Positions 1 to 7,617 of a stretch of DNA of 32,433 nucleotides are shown here, piece after piece. The translations under genes were made by a program, and so were the position numbers. The stretch comes from Methanobacteriota archaeon (GTDB lineage: Archaea; Thermoplasmatota; Poseidoniia; Poseidoniales; Poseidoniaceae), in assembly GCA_002715725.1 (NCBI GenBank), contig PAZU01000020.1:1-32433 (forward strand), in the 5' to 3' direction. Under the pieces are notes generated by a model, which saw only the letters and a program-made list of their open reading frames with translations, ran no database searches and was not told where the DNA came from. Each line of letters starts with the position of its first letter. The first letter of the stretch is position 1.

Positions 1-710
1 TCTGGGTTAACTCGATGATCGACAAATCACCTTCAACTGTGAAGGCTAGATTAGCCGCTGCTAACCATCTAATCAATTGGTTAGGACAGAAATGGCCTGA
101 GCATTTAGTAAGGCCAAAGAGCGGTAAGAAGTTGCCACGAACTCTAACCAGTCGTGAATTAACTATGGTAAAGCATGCAGCATCATGCAGTGAAGACCCG
201 CTAGCCAATCTCGTGGTAACAATGATTCTAGATACGGGGCTGCGTGTCAGTGAAATCTGTGATTTGGAAATTTCACAAATCGACTTGCATGATAATTCTG
301 CAATGGTCATCGATGGTAAGGGTGGCAAGGATAGGCTCGTACTATTCACCGATTCAACCGTAGCCAGCATCGAAAGTTGGCTTCCACTTAGAGAGGCAAG
401 AAATCCAGAAGGAGACCATCTCCTTGTTACCAAGAGAGGTGATGCTCTACAATCAAGAAGTGTTCAGCGCCTAATGGATAAGTTAGCAGATGAGGCAGGA
501 ATGCCTAGAGGAAGATTGACCCCTCACGTCTTGCGCCACAACTTCGCAACAGGTCTACTCGAGAGAGGTGCTGATTTAGTCAGTATTCAAAGGCTGCTTG
601 GTCATGCTAGCATCGCTACTACCAGAGTGTACCTAGAAATTAGTGACCAAACTCTGAGAGAGATCTACAAGCGTGCAACTTCTATTGAAGTTGAAGAAGA
701 CGAATCATGA
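1..710 (+). CDS. xerA: XerA-like tyrosine recombinase, 5' end cut by window edge
   Basis: Tyrosine recombinase of the XerC/D/archaeal XerA type, expected to resolve chromosome dimers or act in site-specific integration. Counting from the Met at position 15, the catalytic set is complete: Arg77 (TGLRVSE), Lys105 in a GKGGKDR turn, His171 and Arg174 (HVLRHNFATG), His197 (LLGHAS) and nucleophile Tyr206 (TTRVYLEI). The reading frame stays open upstream of position 15 to the window edge, and XerA proteins are usually about 280 residues with an N-terminal SAM-like core-binding domain. About 60 residues are therefore probably missing, and position 15 is an internal Met. The acidic C-terminus (EVEEDES) follows the Tyr helix. 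The stop overlaps the convergent small gene by 6 bp. Nothing here suggests a mobile element, so a housekeeping Xer role is more likely than a phage integrase. Confidence 0.88.
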   Translation, partial: WVNSMIDKSPSTVKARLAAANHLINWLGQKWPEHLVRPKSGKKLPRTLTSRELTMVKHAASCSEDPLANLVVTMILDTGLRVSEICDLEISQIDLHDNSAMVIDGKGGKDRLVLFTDSTVASIESWLPLREARNPEGDHLLVTKRGDALQSRSVQRLMDKLADEAGMPRGRLTPHVLRHNFATGLLERGADLVSIQRLLGHASIATTRVYLEISDQTLREIYKRATSIEVEEDES

Positions 711-887
711 GCGCGCTTTCTTGCGCTTCTCGGTTTTTGGAGGCCCGCTCCATTCTCTGTGACTGGCAACCTTGTTGCCTTCATGTCCTTCGATTGGACA
801 ATATTTACCACTACGGCAACGTGAACAATTACCCTTAGGAGGTAGTTCGACTACCTTGCGCAATTTTCCATACTTGCGCCTTGGCAT
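705..887 (-). CDS. Small basic Cys/His protein, possible zinc-binding (60 aa)
   Basis: Unrecognised 60-residue protein. It has Cys21, Cys24, Cys30, His35 and His43, a spacing that could bind one zinc ion (CSRC...C...H...H). It is flanked by strongly basic ends (MPRRKYGKLRK and EKRKKARS), as in small nucleic-acid or ribosome-associated proteins. That role is inference only. A GAAGGG stretch lies about 8 bases upstream of the ATG on the minus strand. The gene runs convergently into the recombinase with a 6-bp overlap and lies downstream of the H1-like gene on the same strand. Its length is near chance, but the composition and Cys/His pattern argue for a real gene. Confidence 0.55.
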   Translation of the reverse strand: MPRRKYGKLRKVVELPPKGNCSRCRSGKYCPIEGHEGNKVASHREWSGPPKTEKRKKARS

Positions 888-934
888 GCAAACCCTTCAC
901 AAATGAGGGTCTTACAATATATCGCCGTAAGTTC

Positions 935-1450
935 TCACTTTTTGTTGAACCAAGGCATATCTTTGACTGAGCGAGGAACTTTGAGAGTGCTTCCCTTTCT
1001 TCCGTCTTTGGATTTCTCAGCCTTGACTCTGTGTTCTCCAGCTTTACTGACTGTCTTTTCAGCGACTTTTTGTCCAGCAGCGGCTGCTTTGGACGCTGCT
1101 GCCTTGCTCTTTGATGCTGCTTTCTTAGCAGTAGACTTGGCTTTTGTAGCGGCCTTCTTTGCAGAGGATTTTGCCTTTGTTGTGGCTTTCTTAGCGGATG
1201 ATTTGGTTTTTGCAGCGGCTGTTTTGGCCTTTGATGCTGCTTTCTTTGCACCTTTCTTTGCTACTGATGCGAGTAATTTCTTGGAAATCGCTGCGCTCAC
1301 ACCTGCTTTCGCTAGCCCTTTTGAGCCTGCTTTGTTGATTCCTGCAGCGGATTTGATTCCTGCGTCACTGAGTTTCTGTGCTGTTGCTTTACCTACTCCT
1401 GGCAATGCCATTAGAGCAGCGAGAGGGTCCTTCTTCGGTTTAGCGGCCAT
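935..1450 (-). CDS. Helix-hairpin-helix protein with histone H1-like Lys/Ala tail (171 aa)
   Basis: Probable chromatin protein. Residues 8-31 contain a clear helix-hairpin-helix signature (LPGVGKATAQKLSDAG), a non-specific DNA-backbone-binding motif. A second, weaker helix pair follows at about 41-62 (GLAKAGVSAAISKKLL). Residues 63-126 are almost entirely Lys, Ala, Ser and Thr in roughly 11-residue tandem units (T/S-K-A-K-S-S/T-A-K-K-A-A), very like the C-terminal tail of eukaryotic histone H1 or bacterial Hc1-like proteins. A mixed basic end (to PWFNKK) closes it. I chose the ATG at 1450 because AGGTGAAGAT sits immediately before it. A frame 7 codons longer is open but lacks such a site. Encoded 92 bp from, and divergently to, the next gene. 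The DNA-compaction role is inferred. Confidence 0.82.
   Translation of the reverse strand: MAAKPKKDPLAALMALPGVGKATAQKLSDAGIKSAAGINKAGSKGLAKAGVSAAISKKLLASVAKKGAKKAASKAKTAAAKTKSSAKKATTKAKSSAKKAATKAKSTAKKAASKSKAAASKAAAAGQKVAEKTVSKAGEHRVKAEKSKDGRKGSTLKVPRSVKDMPWFNKK
1067..1262 (-). repeat. About 33-bp tandem repeats encoding the Lys/Ala tail
   Basis: In-frame degenerate tandem repeat of about 33 bp within the H1-like gene, giving 11-residue Lys/Ala/Ser/Thr units. The repeated codons make the opposite strand appear as a long Ala/Phe-rich reading frame, which is not a gene. Such repeats can change copy number by slippage. Confidence 0.6.
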
Positions 1451-1542
1451 ATCTTCACCTAGTGTGGGCATAACACACCCATATGATGAACCCTTCTCTT
1501 TTGAGGGGGAGAATTAAGTCCAAGTGCTGGCGTGAGTAAATT

Positions 1543-2265
1543 ATGCAAGAGAGGTTGGAGGCGCTATCTTCTACTCTTTATGCACAGGTTAGGGATGCTG
1601 GGCCAACGCATGGTTTTGATCTCGAAGGTAATCTTCGCCCCAAAGCACATCCGGCAAACATAGCCACCGTGTACCTAGGCGACGTAGCGCAAACCTTGCT
1701 CAAAGTAATGCAAGGCTCAAGCACTCCAATAATGGATAAAAAGCCCGGTTTTGATGAACAGACCTGGACAATATCTTGCCGTGCTGGAGATGTGTTGCTG
1801 ACTATTGACAGCTACTCGTATTGGGGATTTGGATTACTTACTCGATGCTATGCAAATACGATTACTATGGAAGGGCCTTTGGGCGAGAGAGCAAGAGTTG
1901 TCTTTGACTTAGTGGCATCATTATCACACAAACCATGGGAATTTTCCAGAAGAGGAAAATTCAATTCCAAGATTAGTAATATTACAGAAAACCAAGAATG
2001 TTGGCAGGCTCATATTGAGAGGGCAAGAGAAGATTTAGGCGAATTGATTGAAGCGACCCTTCTCGAGAAAGGAGATTGTGAAGATATCGAGATCGCCAGG
2101 AACGCCCTCGCTGATGATAATGCACCCGCAGTACTACGAGCATTGTCCCGAATAGAAGCCGATTCGATAGATGTAGAAGTGGAAGATGTCAGTCCTGATG
2201 GAATGGTTTTGCAAATTGATGAAGATACGGTTCCGTTCGTCGATTTATCGTCTGAAGAGGAATAA
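1543..2265 (+). CDS. Conserved-looking hypothetical cytosolic protein (240 aa)
   Basis: I do not recognise this family. There is no signal peptide or membrane segment. The first 150 residues look like a compact mixed alpha/beta domain, with a central stretch rich in aromatic and small residues (IDSYSYWGFGLLTRCYANT). Residues 155-240 are acidic and helical, ending in a Glu-rich tail (DLSSEEE). The ATG at 1543 follows GTGAG about 7 bases upstream. The gene is divergent from the H1-like protein and is followed after about 45 bp by Sec61-beta on the same strand, so the two may be co-transcribed. No function is proposed. Confidence 0.75.
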   Translation: MQERLEALSSTLYAQVRDAGPTHGFDLEGNLRPKAHPANIATVYLGDVAQTLLKVMQGSSTPIMDKKPGFDEQTWTISCRAGDVLLTIDSYSYWGFGLLTRCYANTITMEGPLGERARVVFDLVASLSHKPWEFSRRGKFNSKISNITENQECWQAHIERAREDLGELIEATLLEKGDCEDIEIARNALADDNAPAVLRALSRIEADSIDVEVEDVSPDGMVLQIDEDTVPFVDLSSEEE

Positions 2266-2310
2266 TCAGCGCGCGTCGCGTTGATAAAGGGGATAATTGT
2301 CGGCGGTGAC

Positions 2311-2493
2311 ATGGCAAAGAAAGACGGCGGCGGCATTCAGCAGGCTGCAGGTCTAATTCGATACTTCGATGAAGAATCGGAAGACGCTTGGAAAATCACT
2401 CCAAGACAGATTTACCTTGCATGTATTGGTCTGTCTGGATTCATCTACCTCGTAAACGAGGGCGTTGTCGGATGGATCATGGATATGTTTTGA
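2311..2493 (+). CDS. secG: Preprotein translocase Sec61-beta (SecG) subunit
   Basis: Small tail-anchored subunit of the archaeal SecYEG translocon in the cytoplasmic membrane. The 60-residue product has the family layout. A basic, Gly-rich start (MAKKDGGG) is followed by the amphipathic signature QAAGLIRYFDEE, which corresponds to the family's SAGLxRYF motif. A short charged linker (WKITPRQ) and one C-terminal membrane helix (IYLACIGLSGFIYLVN) follow, then a short extension. Length fits the usual 55-60 residues. A longer TTG-started frame opens at 2281, but the ATG at 2311 is preceded by GGCGGTGAC, a good ribosome-binding site, and matches the family's start. The stop abuts the stop of the convergent next gene with no gap. 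Confidence 0.88.
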   Translation: MAKKDGGGIQQAAGLIRYFDEESEDAWKITPRQIYLACIGLSGFIYLVNEGVVGWIMDMF

Positions 2494-2865
2494 TTACCTT
2501 AGAGGTTCAATCAATACAACAGAACCTTCGGTTCTAGCCATTCCTTGTGCAACTTGCATTGCTGTTTCCAAGTCTAATGTTGCACCCAGTGTTCTAGGCC
2601 CTTCAGCCTCATGAACGATTAATCTGTGAGTAAGATGAGTTAGTGTCTCTTGGCTAATTCGCTCAAAAATCCACTTTTCGTCTTCGATTCTAACCATAGC
2701 TGGAACATCGACCAGTGGCCCCATTTCATTGCCGATTGATCTAGTTCTACCGCTAAGTCCTTGTAAATCTGCTAAAGGCCTCCATGAACGCTTCTTAACT
2801 CTCATTCTGACCTTGTTCTCTTGGCTTACGCCGTCTCTAAATGCTCTTCCCATCAGGATCCCCAT
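2494..2865 (-). CDS. Hypothetical protein (119-123 aa)
   Basis: Not recognised. It is a soluble protein with a basic N-terminal half (RMRVKKRSWRPLADLQG) and a C-terminal half that reads like an alternating beta/alpha domain (KWIFERISQETLTHLTHRLIV, then DLETAMQVAQGMA and a final VVLIEPLR strand). Two ATG starts are possible, at 2865 and 2853; neither has a decisive ribosome-binding site. It lies on the same strand downstream of the polytopic membrane protein gene, separated by 73 bp, and its stop directly adjoins that of Sec61-beta. Confidence 0.65.
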   Translation of the reverse strand: MGILMGRAFRDGVSQENKVRMRVKKRSWRPLADLQGLSGRTRSIGNEMGPLVDVPAMVRIEDEKWIFERISQETLTHLTHRLIVHEAEGPRTLGATLDLETAMQVAQGMARTEGSVVLIEPLR

Positions 2866-2869
2866 CCTT

Positions 2870-2885
2870 GGAGAAATACTTCTCC
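2870..2885. repeat. Short inverted repeat upstream of the 2865 gene
   Basis: GGAGAA at 2870-2875 and TTCTCC at 2880-2885 form a 6-bp palindrome with a 4-base spacer, just upstream of the start of the minus-strand hypothetical gene. It could be an operator or a leader hairpin. The match is short enough to be chance. Confidence 0.25.
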
Positions 2886-2938
2886 GAACCGCAATCGAAT
2901 TTTATCCATTCATAAGAGTTGGGGGGACTTCCCATTCT

Positions 2939-3877
2939 CTACTGCACTTTTGGACGGCCTTTTTCTAGTACCAAAGGTGAACTAATTGAGATCAGCAAAG
3001 CTAGTATTATACCTAGCAAAATATTGCTGGTCAAATCTGTCTGTAAACAGATTATCATCGGACTGATTGAGATTCCAAATCTCCAGCCCCAAGCCTCTGG
3101 CCGTGGGTGTGAATCAAAGCCTAGAAGCGGCAATAGCATTCCAACCAATCCAAGTCCTGTTACCGCCACTGTTAGCCATAATGCTACAGCGATTGCTCCA
3201 TCGCCATCTCCAATTCTGTTTACATTCGAAACCAAAGCAAAGGTTGTTGCAAAAATTAAGACGATGCCGATTAGAATGGATATTGCAAGTGCGTTTGCTC
3301 TTCCGGTTCCATTACCAATCTTTGGACTAATTTTGTCTTCGAAAAATGGCAAGAAGCCAATGAAACACATGGAGGATATAATTACCAATAATTCTTCATT
3401 ATCTAGTAACTTAAACACAATTGCAAGTATTGCTATTGCCACAATTATTCCAATGCTATTCTTTTCATCAAAGGCGTTTGAATTAGACAATAATTGGGCA
3501 AGAATTACTCCGAGGATTATTGATTCAGTACCAGCGAGTAAATATTCTGTGAATGTAAATTCGTGAATTGTCTCATTTATCCCGCCTTCTGGATACATCG
3601 TCAGTAACAAAACAAAGGTTATGCCTCCGCCAAACCCATTGAAGTATTTCTTGTGACGTCCCTGATTGATATGGTACTGAATCAATGCACACATCACTGT
3701 AACGATGACTAAAGCCGAGCCTCCAGATTGATGAATTGATTCGCTAGGAGACAGAATAAATGCGATTAAAGATAGTGTTGCAGTGAGACTAGGTAACCAC
3801 TTGCCTTTCTCAAAAAGAGGAGAGATAAACATCGCCAGTGCAGAAAGTAAGGCTAGGGTCGCCAGCGTTTCTGCCAT
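2939..3877 (-). CDS. Polytopic membrane protein of unknown function (312 aa)
   Basis: Integral membrane protein with about nine to ten hydrophobic helices. Examples are LATLALLSALAMFISPLF near the start, then SALVIVTVMCALI, FVLLLTMYP, LLAGTESIILGVILAQLL, IGIIVAIAILAIVF, LAISILIGIVLIFATTFALV, AVALWLTVAVTGLGLVGMLLPLL and a final LLGIILALLISISSPLVL. I see no transporter or enzyme signature. The frame is open for 24 codons farther upstream, but that part (SHSCCLCKSNGS) does not look like a membrane-protein start. The ATG at 3877 is preceded by GGGGGG at about 4 bases. It is divergent from the RNA methyltransferase gene; the 70-bp gap between them should hold both promoters. Confidence 0.72.
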   Translation of the reverse strand: MAETLATLALLSALAMFISPLFEKGKWLPSLTATLSLIAFILSPSESIHQSGGSALVIVTVMCALIQYHINQGRHKKYFNGFGGGITFVLLLTMYPEGGINETIHEFTFTEYLLAGTESIILGVILAQLLSNSNAFDEKNSIGIIVAIAILAIVFKLLDNEELLVIISSMCFIGFLPFFEDKISPKIGNGTGRANALAISILIGIVLIFATTFALVSNVNRIGDGDGAIAVALWLTVAVTGLGLVGMLLPLLGFDSHPRPEAWGWRFGISISPMIICLQTDLTSNILLGIILALLISISSPLVLEKGRPKVQ

Positions 3878-3947
3878 GACCCCCCCACATACAACTGACC
3901 CATTAGACTTGCACAAGCAACAAGAGTGAGAGACCTGACCCCGCGCC

Positions 3948-5639
3948 ATGGTGCGACCAGCCGACGAGGAGTTACTCGAAGAGTTGGCTAAAGCGCCTCT
4001 TGCTGGATTATCTCGCAGTTTGGGAATCGATATTGACCAATGGCTTCCTATTGCATCATCGCCATTACCCGTAACGATGCGCTTGACTCCAAGAAGACAC
4101 GATATGGATTGGACAAGGGAAATGTTGGAGTCCCTCGGTGGAAAGAAAATTCCTTGGATTACTGCGAGTGAATCTTGGGTAATGCCATTCTCAAAGAGTG
4201 ATTACCCTAGCGATGAAGCAAAGAAAATGATGGCTTTACTTCATGAAACTGGAAGAATAACTCGACAAGAAGCCGTCTCGATGTTGCCCCCTATTGTTCT
4301 TGAACCTAAGGACGGGGACCTTGTGATGGACACATGCGCAGCGCCTGGTTCCAAAGCGACACAATTGGCAGAAGCTATCCCAAATGGAGTTGTATTAGCG
4401 AATGAACCATCTTCTGGTAGGCTAAACTTGCTGGTTACGAATCGTGGTAGATTAGGAATCAGTAACATGCTCATCATGCAACATGATGGCAGACACATCG
4501 GTAGAATGCCAAAGCCTGGTGTCGATGGCGTAGTAGTCGATGCACCTTGCAGCGGAACTGCGACCACTCGAAAGAACCGAGAATTATGGCGCTCATGGAC
4601 TCCTAAAGTAGGTCGCAGTCTATTCCAATTGCAATCAGATATCGCGTTCAGGGCCGCCCAATTATTGCGGCCAGGTGGTAGAATGGTCTATTCTACTTGC
4701 TCGCTAGATCCAATTGAAAATGAGGCTGTGGTTTGCGATATTTTGCAAAGATGCCCTTGGTTAGAACTAGTAAAAATAGATGCTGAAAAGTTATTCCCAT
4801 CACTGATTTCTCACAGAGGAATTGATGACTGGTCAATCCTTGATGAGAATGCAGAAGTCGTTGACTTCGAAGGAGAGATACCTAAACTTCCAGGTCTTGC
4901 AGAAAAAATGCTCAATCCACATCAGAGAGGAGTGGATGCACCCGATTTATCTCATACTATCAGAGTCCATCAACACGATAACGACACAGGTGGATTCTAT
5001 GTTGCATTATTCGAACATGTGGCAGAAAGAACTCCTGAAGGAATTGCTAGGTCGATGATATTGAAACGCCAATTGAATCGAGAACCTGAAGAATTACCTC
5101 GGCAAAGAAAGAACAAACACACCACAATACCAGCATCGGAGGAAACGGTGGAGAAAATCTGTTCCAAGTGGGGAATTAACAAGGATGATTTTGCTTGGTG
5201 GCAAAGAGGCAGGAGGGTGAATTTGTCAACAAGAATGGTTTATGACAGAATTTTCGAGCCAATCGTTTTCAACAACAAAGGAGATTATTGGCCGGGGAAT
5301 GATTTCCATCCTTTGAGAATCATTCATGTCGGCCAACCAACATTTACCGATAACAAAGGAATTTGGAGAACTAGACAAGAATCTCTAGAACTGCTGAGAC
5401 CACAACTTAATGCAGGTGTTATCGAAATTGATGAAGAAACCATGATTTCATTACTGAAAGGTTCGGTTCCAATGAAAGAAGATTTCTCGGTTCCAATAGA
5501 GCCGGGTTCTTTCATTCTGAAGTGTGGAGAACATTTGTTGCCCGCTTGGGTTGCAGCCAGAGTTTCATTGATGATCGATGAAAAAGAGCGAGAGGTTCTT
5601 CGACTAAAACTTGGAATAGAGTTTGAGGAGGAGGAGTAA
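3948..5639 (+). CDS. NSUN2/Trm4-like RNA (cytosine-C5) methyltransferase, 563 aa
   Basis: SAM-dependent methyltransferase making 5-methylcytosine in tRNA or rRNA. The Rossmann core shows motif I DTCAAPGSKATQLAE (129-142), motif IV DAPCSGTATTRKN with Cys201, and motif VI YSTCSLDPIENEA with catalytic Cys251. The double-Cys layout is the RsmB/NSUN type. The wording of the motifs (CAAPGSKATQL, PCSGxxxxRKN, YSTCSLxPIENEAVV) resembles eukaryotic Trm4/NSUN2 more than bacterial RsmB or RsmF. At 563 residues it is much longer than a typical archaeal NSUN protein (about 300). The C-terminal part from about residue 390 has its own fold, possibly PUA-like (ILKCGEHLLPAWVAARVSL), as in NSUN2. GTG at 3951 is an alternative start. 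The stop overlaps the next ATG by one base (TAATG), so the two genes are probably translationally coupled. Confidence 0.88.
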   Translation: MVRPADEELLEELAKAPLAGLSRSLGIDIDQWLPIASSPLPVTMRLTPRRHDMDWTREMLESLGGKKIPWITASESWVMPFSKSDYPSDEAKKMMALLHETGRITRQEAVSMLPPIVLEPKDGDLVMDTCAAPGSKATQLAEAIPNGVVLANEPSSGRLNLLVTNRGRLGISNMLIMQHDGRHIGRMPKPGVDGVVVDAPCSGTATTRKNRELWRSWTPKVGRSLFQLQSDIAFRAAQLLRPGGRMVYSTCSLDPIENEAVVCDILQRCPWLELVKIDAEKLFPSLISHRGIDDWSILDENAEVVDFEGEIPKLPGLAEKMLNPHQRGVDAPDLSHTIRVHQHDNDTGGFYVALFEHVAERTPEGIARSMILKRQLNREPEELPRQRKNKHTTIPASEETVEKICSKWGINKDDFAWWQRGRRVNLSTRMVYDRIFEPIVFNNKGDYWPGNDFHPLRIIHVGQPTFTDNKGIWRTRQESLELLRPQLNAGVIEIDEETMISLLKGSVPMKEDFSVPIEPGSFILKCGEHLLPAWVAARVSLMIDEKEREVLRLKLGIEFEEEE

Positions 5640-6775
5640 TGAGGGTTTTTGCAATACTAGTTGCGCTACTTCTTTCTCCTTTAGCGGCAGCAATTTCTGA
5701 CCTATCGATATATTCTGAAGCAAAATATTCCAGCCAAAGCGAAGCCCCTATTCTGGTAGAATGGTTCCACGGACCCGATGATGAAAGCAAGTCGCAAGAT
5801 CTTGCTGAAATGGATAGAAATGGAGAAATTACTCTTCTTCATTGGCGAACTGGTGCTGAAGAAGAGGGCGGTGGTTTGCCTGATGATGATGCTAATTCTA
5901 GGATGATGTATCACGGGTTTAACCAAACACCATCTGTTGCAATAGATGGATATCCGGAAAACATCTCAGACATCAAATCTGAGATTCGACAAAACGAAGT
6001 TGATATCGATTGGACGATACAATTGATCGGTTCTTCAGAAGTTGAATTGCTGAATATTACCGCTACTTGGACCAATCCAAAAACGCTCAATGGAGCTACA
6101 CAATTACATGTTTTCATAATCGAAACTAATGCGGTTGATTCGAAAGGAAGAGAGGTCCCTAATTTGGTTAGAGATTGGGCGCCATCATCTTCATTCTTTT
6201 TCACAAATAATACTACGAATCAGTGGAACGAAACTATTACGCGCGACTATTTGGATGGTGCAGGAATCGATTTAGGAGATGCTAGTTTTGCGGATAATTA
6301 CGAAGTTATACTCGTGATGATTGGCGGCTTTGAGAACGATACATCGAACCGCGTACTATCTATTCAAAGGGCTGAGATGCCAACATATTGGCAATCTGTA
6401 GACCAATCTTCAATTCTTACTCCTGCTGTGCTCTTGCTACTGCTGATGGCGTGTATTGGATTCATTGTTGTTGCAGAAAGAAAGAGAGAGAAGGGTTTGC
6501 CGCGCCTAGAAGGTTCTTGGTCAAGCGAAGAAAGCACGATTGAGTACCGATTGGTCACCGGTTATTCTCTAGAAGTAGGGGAATTAACTATGGGTAAAGG
6601 TTGGAGAGCTAATGGTAGAATCAAGAAGCAAACTCTCTCTGCTAATACTACACTTGAAGGTAAATTGAGAGTGACTGGCAGTGGAGATTTCTCTATGGGT
6701 ATAGCGGTAAATGTAGACCAATTAGGTGATTGGATTCTCGATTTGAACCTTCCAGAAAAACGGTCGAATGATTGA
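5639..6775 (+). CDS. Signal-peptide, single-pass membrane protein with possible thioredoxin-like ectodomain
   Basis: Secreted, membrane-anchored protein of 378 residues, not assigned to a family. It has a Sec signal peptide (MRVFAILVALLLSPLAAA). The ectodomain opening reads like a thioredoxin-fold first strand and helix (APILVEWFHGPDD, then a TPSVAIDGYPEN stretch resembling the cis-Pro region). It has no CxxC, so any thioredoxin-like domain would be redox-inactive. Several NxS/T sequons occur (FFFTNNTT, NQWNETIT). One membrane helix follows at about 261-279 (LTPAVLLLLLMACIGFIVVAE), then a cytoplasmic domain of about 95 residues with beta-rich character. The ATG overlaps the upstream methyltransferase stop by one base. 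The thioredoxin reading is tentative. Confidence 0.75.
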   Translation: MRVFAILVALLLSPLAAAISDLSIYSEAKYSSQSEAPILVEWFHGPDDESKSQDLAEMDRNGEITLLHWRTGAEEEGGGLPDDDANSRMMYHGFNQTPSVAIDGYPENISDIKSEIRQNEVDIDWTIQLIGSSEVELLNITATWTNPKTLNGATQLHVFIIETNAVDSKGREVPNLVRDWAPSSSFFFTNNTTNQWNETITRDYLDGAGIDLGDASFADNYEVILVMIGGFENDTSNRVLSIQRAEMPTYWQSVDQSSILTPAVLLLLLMACIGFIVVAERKREKGLPRLEGSWSSEESTIEYRLVTGYSLEVGELTMGKGWRANGRIKKQTLSANTTLEGKLRVTGSGDFSMGIAVNVDQLGDWILDLNLPEKRSND

Positions 6776-6801
6776 ATACCGAGGGCCTTTCGTTTAGGAA
6801 T

Positions 6802-7254
6802 ATGGCTTTGGATTCTGTTGACCGGGCGATTATTGATGCTCTTTGTGAAGATGCTCGTTTCTCACATAGACAACTCGCAAAAAAAGTGGGTGTAGCCCAG
6901 GGCACAATCACTAACAGGCTGCGAAAAATGGAAGCTGATGGAGTTATTCAAGGATACACTCCACTACTGAATGCCGACTCTGTCGGCTGGAGCATGACCG
7001 TTATGGCGGGACTTTGCATTGAGAAAGGGAAAATCATGGATGTGCAAAAACACATTTCTGCTGACCAAAGAGTGTTTGCAGTGTATGATGTGACAGGGGA
7101 TTGGGATTCTATGGTTCTAGCACGCGTCAAAAATCGAGAAGACTTAGATGACCTAACCAAGACCGTTTTCACTCTCGAAGGAATTTCTAGATCTTACACA
7201 CACGTTGTACTGAACACTGTAAAAGAGTCAGGCGTCTGCCTGCCCGAGGAATGA
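6802..7254 (+). CDS. Lrp/AsnC family transcriptional regulator (150 aa)
   Basis: DNA-binding regulator of the feast/famine (Lrp/AsnC) family. Residues 3-50 hold the winged helix-turn-helix with the family opening LDSVDRAIIDALCEDAR and recognition region LAKKVGVAQGTITNRLRKME. Residues 65-145 form the C-terminal RAM/ligand-binding ferredoxin-like domain (AVYDVTGDWDSMVLARVKN). A TTG-started frame opens at 6772 inside the end of the previous gene. The ATG at 6802 puts the HTH at the expected distance from the N-terminus and has AGGA just upstream, so I prefer it. The ligand and targets cannot be read from sequence. The 3' end overlaps the convergent TOPRIM gene by 27 bp. Confidence 0.87.
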   Translation: MALDSVDRAIIDALCEDARFSHRQLAKKVGVAQGTITNRLRKMEADGVIQGYTPLLNADSVGWSMTVMAGLCIEKGKIMDVQKHISADQRVFAVYDVTGDWDSMVLARVKNREDLDDLTKTVFTLEGISRSYTHVVLNTVKESGVCLPEE

Positions 7255-7617
7255 AGGTAAGTCCTCAACGCACATTGTATCGGGCTTCATTGCTTTTGAC
7301 AACGCCCTTCGCAACTCATCACAGGGCTTGATGTCTAGGCTGGTCATCGAATCCATCAATCTTCTTTGTAGCCTGCCTCCTGTTCTATCCCAATCCATTA
7401 ACACGATACAACTTCCATAATTTTCGACGATGTAAACCACTACTCTGTCAACAGTCCAGCCTCTATTCAATTTCTCTATCGGGCCACTAAACCCAAGACT
7501 GCGTAACGCGATTTCATCGCGCCTACCCTCGACCAAAATGACCTTGCCATCTGCATTTTCCTCGATACATGTTTCAAGGGCTCTATGCGCTAATGCATAC
7601 CTTTGTTCACGATTCAA
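7228..7617 (-). CDS. Small stand-alone TOPRIM-domain protein (129 aa), TTG start
   Basis: TOPRIM fold protein. It shows the first-strand Glu motif ILVEGRRDE, followed by a LGFSGPIEKLNRG segment, and the acidic DxD motif in LMDWDRTGG. These are the metal-binding residues shared by primases, topoisomerases, RNase M5 and OLD nucleases. Its small size matches archaeal stand-alone TOPRIM proteins (UPF0292-like); a nuclease or RNA-processing role is inference. The frame is open to an ATG at 7665, which would overlap the upstream gene by 59 bp. A TTG at 7617 is preceded by GGAGGG six bases upstream, and the protein then starts neatly at xNREQRYALAHRALE, so I use that start (11-bp overlap). It probably forms an operon with the UPF0235 gene. 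Confidence 0.8.
   Translation of the reverse strand: MNREQRYALAHRALETCIEENADGKVILVEGRRDEIALRSLGFSGPIEKLNRGWTVDRVVVYIVENYGSCIVLMDWDRTGGRLQRRLMDSMTSLDIKPCDELRRALSKAMKPDTMCVEDLPSFLGQADA

Noticed and set aside
1-710. Integrated element with attachment sites near the tyrosine recombinase
   Set aside because: No flanking direct repeats, tRNA, phage or plasmid genes are visible nearby; the protein reads as a housekeeping XerA type.
835-1251. 138-codon minus-strand frame rich in Gln, Lys, Pro and Arg
   Set aside because: Frame-shifted reading of the same Lys/Ala repeat; the frame with the helix-hairpin-helix and GGTGA start is clearly the coding one.
903-1517. 204-codon plus-strand frame rich in Ala and Phe
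   Set aside because: It is the complement of the Lys/Ala repeat of the H1-like gene; composition is a mirror of the repeat, with no ribosome-binding site and no recognisable domain.
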